A stretch of 17,083 bases of DNA from Desulfobacterales bacterium (GTDB lineage Bacteria; Desulfobacterota; Desulfobacteria; Desulfobacterales; 4be13): positions 1-17,083 of the forward strand of contig JAOZLU010000084.1 in NCBI GenBank assembly GCA_029934695.1. Direction: 5' to 3'. The notes under the pieces were generated by a model. It was not told where the DNA came from. It did no database searches and saw nothing but the letters and a program-made list of their open reading frames with translations. Positions 15,009-17,083 of this stretch are shown here, piece by piece. Each line of letters opens with the position of its first letter. The first letter of the stretch is position 1. The position numbers were made by a program, and so were the translations under genes.

Positions 15009-16038
15009 CTCCGGTCAAGATTGCGGAGATAAGTCCTGCCAGGATTACCGGAAATATATAAACTAAATGGCTCACCAGCGCAAAACTCGCCGCATCCCGA
15101 ACGTCAACTCCGAAAAGTGACATGGCGAATACGCCGCCCGCTTCCCATAGTCCCCAAAATCCGGGTACTGAAGGCAGGGATATAAAGAAGGAAATGATGA
15201 CCATCACCGCAATCGCTTCGGGAAAGGAAAGGCTGACACCTAAGCAGCCTGCGGCTACGATATAATAAAAAAGGGCTGTCAGCAACCATATGACAACTGT
15301 CAGCAATACACACAGGCATGTTTTTTCCACGTTTTTGAGCAAAGAAAAACCCGTTACAAAATTTCCCACAACATTGAGGAGCGGGATACACAGCTTTTCC
15401 CGAATCTTTTGTTTCAAATCCGAATTTGCAAACCATACAAAATCAGGAATACGTTTTATGGCTCCGGTAATATGGTTTCGGGTCTTTTTGAAACTGATCA
15501 GGATAATCCCGCATATCAGCGTCAGGCACAGTTTCAACATGCTTTTTCCGACAGTCTCAAGGGTTGCACCATTTAACTGCATATCGCCCAGGCGCATTTG
15601 AAAATCCGGATCAATCTGAAAGAAGTACAGGAAAACTGAAAAAAAGAGCAACAAAAGGATAATATCAAAAATCCCTTCTACAATCACCGAGGCCAAGCCG
15701 ATTGAGAGCGGCACCTCCTCCTGTCTGTAAAGAATTACTGGCCTGACAATTTCCCCTGCTCTTCCGGGCAGGATGCAGTTGACCATCAATGCTATCATCG
15801 TGCCATGGTATGCTGTCCGAAAATTTATTTTCCCGGCCGATTCCAAGATCATCCGCCAACGAACCGCACTCAGCATAAAATCAGCAAAACAGGCGGCTAT
15901 TGCCGGCAAAATCCAGCCATAGTTTATTGAGGCGGCATGATTCAACAGAACTCCAAAAGGAATATTTTTCAATGAGAAATAAAATGCCGCTCCTGATAAA
16001 AGGATTCCTATGACCATTGATAAAGAGATTTTATGCAA
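14950..16038 (-). CDS. Flippase-like membrane protein (LPG-synthase-type TM domain, UPF0104)
   Basis: An integral membrane protein of the lysylphosphatidylglycerol-synthase transmembrane/flippase-like family, about 362 residues with the start chosen here. The signature NCILPGRAGEIVRPVILYR, then VIVEGIFDIILLLL, and the later PSVPGFWGLWEAGG match the family's conserved loops. There are about eight helices and no soluble lysyltransferase domain. Relatives often neighbour GT2 enzymes and are proposed to move glycolipids across the membrane or to assist their synthesis. The start was set at TTG 16038 because AGGAGA (16048-16043) precedes it by 4 nt and the protein then begins MHKISLSMVIG. Longer in-frame starts at 16086 (ATG) and 16119 (TTG) lack a ribosome site. 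It overlaps the YfhO-type gene tail-to-tail by 59 nt and lies downstream of the GT2 gene on the same strand. Confidence 0.87.
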   Translation of the reverse strand: MHKISLSMVIGILLSGAAFYFSLKNIPFGVLLNHAASINYGWILPAIAACFADFMLSAVRWRMILESAGKINFRTAYHGTMIALMVNCILPGRAGEIVRPVILYRQEEVPLSIGLASVIVEGIFDIILLLLFFSVFLYFFQIDPDFQMRLGDMQLNGATLETVGKSMLKLCLTLICGIILISFKKTRNHITGAIKRIPDFVWFANSDLKQKIREKLCIPLLNVVGNFVTGFSLLKNVEKTCLCVLLTVVIWLLTALFYYIVAAGCLGVSLSFPEAIAVMVIISFFISLPSVPGFWGLWEAGGVFAMSLFGVDVRDAASFALVSHLVYIFPVILAGLISAILTGVRFFRISEYVSFDTTQKGL

Positions 16039-16042
16039 GCAT

Positions 16043-16048
16043 TCTCCT
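16043..16048 (-). promoter_or_regulatory. Ribosome binding site deciding the flippase-like start
   Basis: On the minus strand AGGAGA (16048 to 16043) sits 4 nt before TTG at 16038. It is the only good Shine-Dalgarno near any candidate start of this gene. An overlapping ATG in another frame (16042) runs into a stop after three codons. Confidence 0.5.
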
Positions 16049-16152
16049 AAAGGTATTTTCCAAACACCCAGTATTCCAGATATCATCCCGAAATAAATTG
16101 ATAAATCGGGAAATGTCAATTTTCATAAGATCGAAAACTTATAAATATTCTG

Positions 16153-16158
16153 ATTATA
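16153..16158 (-). promoter_or_regulatory. Outward-facing -10 hexamer in the left end of the MITE
   Basis: On the minus strand the terminal repeat reads TATAAT, a perfect -10, pointing toward the flippase-like gene 115 nt away. No good -35 lies 16-19 nt upstream, so activity would depend on an activator or a relaxed promoter. Confidence 0.3.
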
Positions 16159-16414
16159 ACGGATTTAGGGAGGCTCCCGCTGTCAGGTTAAGTTGAAATA
16201 AATTGATTCTGACGGGTTTTGTGGTTCCGTATTATTTCAGGGGTTGACGAAACGCAGAAACTGCGGAGAAACGCGGATATCGGGATGAGACTCTGCGATC
16301 CTCTGCGTTGAAAAACAGATTCTGACCACAAAATCCGTCAGAATCAGTGTTATTTTAACTTATCAGCAGCGGGTTCCGAGTTAAAATCGGAAAATCCTCA
16401 CGATTTTTCCCGGA

Positions 16415-16444
16415 ATGACAGGCCTCCCCAAAATCCGTTATAAT
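16415..16444 (+). promoter_or_regulatory. Outward-facing promoter candidate in the right end of the MITE
   Basis: ATGACA (16415-16420, five of six bases of the -35 consensus) is followed by an 18-nt spacer and TATAAT (16439-16444, perfect). It would fire to the right, antisense to the 3' end of the GT2 gene. Confidence 0.35.
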
Positions 16445-16474
16445 CAGTAAATATTCAGAGCTTTTTCCGATCCT

Positions 16475-16543
16475 GTAAAACTACACGGATTTGATTTAGT
16501 AAGAATTACAAATCCTTATTAAACTCAATCCTTGTAGTTTCAC
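16475..16543. repeat. Large imperfect stem-loop downstream of the GT2 gene
   Basis: Two 32-nt arms (16475-16506 and 16512-16543) pair with a few mismatches around a 5-nt loop. The outer part of the left arm reads AAACTACACGGATTTGA. It begins 20 nt after the GT2 stop in the direction of transcription. No T-run follows on the minus strand, so it is not a classic intrinsic terminator, though it could still stop or stabilise a transcript. The loop region ATTACAAATCC is identical to that of the palindrome at 12918-12942, suggesting a common family of small palindromic elements. No target duplication was found. Confidence 0.7.
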
Positions 16544-16562
16544 TGAAGCCGGAGTATTTCAT

Positions 16563-17083
16563 TTATCTATATCTAAAAATACACAGTAATGCCCATAATC
16601 CGTCTTTCCAATTAATTTTCTTCCCTTCTTCATAGGTTCTGCCGTAGTAAGATATGGGGACTTCATAAATTCGTAATTTTTTCTTTGCTATTTTGGCTGT
16701 TATTTCCGGTTCAAAACCGAAGCGATTTTCCTTTATTTCAATATCGTTCAATGCCTCATTTGTAAAGACTTTATAACAGGTTTCCATATCTGTGAGATTT
16801 AACTCAGTAAAAATATTTGATAGCAGAGTCAGAAATTTATTGCCGACATAGTGCCAAAAATAAAGAACCCGGTGAGTACCCTGCCCGGCAAATCTTGATC
16901 CGAACACAACATCCGCTTTCCCATCAATTATCGGTTTTAACAGCATCGGATAGTCAGACGGATCATATTCCAAATCTGCATCCTGAATCAAGATAATATC
17001 TCCGGTTACATGCCTGAAACCTGTCTGTATTGCCCCTCCTTTGCCAATGTTCTTTTCATGAAAGATAGTTTTTACTTCAGGAT
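16563..17083 (-). CDS. GT2 glycosyltransferase, dolichyl-phosphate-mannose-synthase-like (partial)
   Basis: The reading frame enters from beyond the right edge and stops at 16563, giving the C-terminal 172 residues. It reads NIGKGGAIQTGFRHVTGDI, then QDADLEYDP with the metal-binding Asp-Ala-Asp, then VVFGSRFAGQGTH, then DMETCYKVF, and ends RTYEEGKKINWKDG. These are the standard landmarks of DPM1/GtrB-like GT2 enzymes, which make a polyprenyl-phosphate sugar from a nucleotide sugar at the cytoplasmic face. About 65 N-terminal residues are missing. It has no membrane-helix tail. The flippase-like gene lies downstream on the same strand but is separated by repeat elements. The YfhO-type protein nearby could use a polyprenyl-linked sugar of this kind, which is inference. 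Confidence 0.92.
   Translation of the reverse strand, partial: PEVKTIFHEKNIGKGGAIQTGFRHVTGDIILIQDADLEYDPSDYPMLLKPIIDGKADVVFGSRFAGQGTHRVLYFWHYVGNKFLTLLSNIFTELNLTDMETCYKVFTNEALNDIEIKENRFGFEPEITAKIAKKKLRIYEVPISYYGRTYEEGKKINWKDGLWALLCIFRYR

Larger units (their letters stand above)
16142..16455. mobile_element. MITE-like long palindrome, ~298 bp, with 8-bp target duplication
   Basis: CTGATTATAACGGATTT at 16150-16166 is matched in inverse at 16431-16447, and after a one-base gap the match continues through GGGAGGC. The direct repeat TAAATATT flanks both ends (16142-16149 and 16448-16455), an 8-bp target-site duplication. The inverted homology resumes inside: the stretch ending TTCTGACGGGTTTTGTGGT (to 16225) mirrors the one beginning ACCACAAAATCCGTCAGAA (from 16325). 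A third nested pair is at 16251-16268 and 16291-16309 (AACGCAGA against CTCTGCGTT). The right arm carries ~48 extra bases. Almost the whole element could fold into one long imperfect hairpin. There is no coding capacity, so it would need a transposase in trans. Confidence 0.82.

Overview
The window is moderately AT-rich bacterial DNA, densely packed with genes for cell-envelope or small-molecule assembly. It has four radical SAM enzymes, several sugar-handling enzymes, polytopic membrane proteins and short non-autonomous transposable elements. This mix suggests a Gram-negative anaerobe, possibly a sulfate-reducing Desulfobacterota lineage. That is inference from gene content and repeat style; no marker gene is present.

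Region 1 (1-295) has no gene. It holds a 15-bp direct repeat and a weak promoter candidate. Region 2 (296-11258) is one tightly packed plus-strand operon of eight genes. In order they are: a B12-binding-type radical SAM protein, a membrane protein with a beta-propeller, a second B12-type radical SAM protein, a second membrane-propeller protein, a GT9 (heptosyltransferase-like) glycosyltransferase, a DegT-type PLP aminotransferase, a third B12-type radical SAM protein, and a radical SAM/SPASM-like protein. Seven of the eight junctions are overlaps or gaps of at most 4 nt, and three are ATGA overlaps.

Region 3 (11266-12816, minus) is a third membrane-propeller protein, convergent with the operon and only 7 nt from it. 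A 128-bp MITE-like element with 10-bp perfect terminal inverted repeats and a 7-bp target duplication separates it from Region 4. Region 4 (13023-15008, plus) is a YfhO-type multispanning protein. Its 3' end overlaps the 3' end of a flippase-like (LPG-synthase-type membrane domain) gene on the minus strand (14950-16038). The 16120-16562 gap holds a ~298-bp MITE-like long palindrome with an 8-bp target duplication and outward-facing -10 hexamers, followed by a separate imperfect stem-loop. A partial DPM1-like GT2 glycosyltransferase (minus strand) runs off the right edge.

The most unusual feature is a repeated pairing of B12-type radical SAM enzymes with a family of three paralogous proteins. 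These are built as five to seven membrane helices plus a beta-propeller that the positive-inside rule places outside the cytoplasmic membrane. I do not recognise this pairing as a described system. With GT9, DegT, GT2, YfhO and flippase-like genes beside it, a reasonable inference is synthesis, modification (for example methylation) and export of an unusual glycolipid or glycan. The product cannot be read from the sequence.
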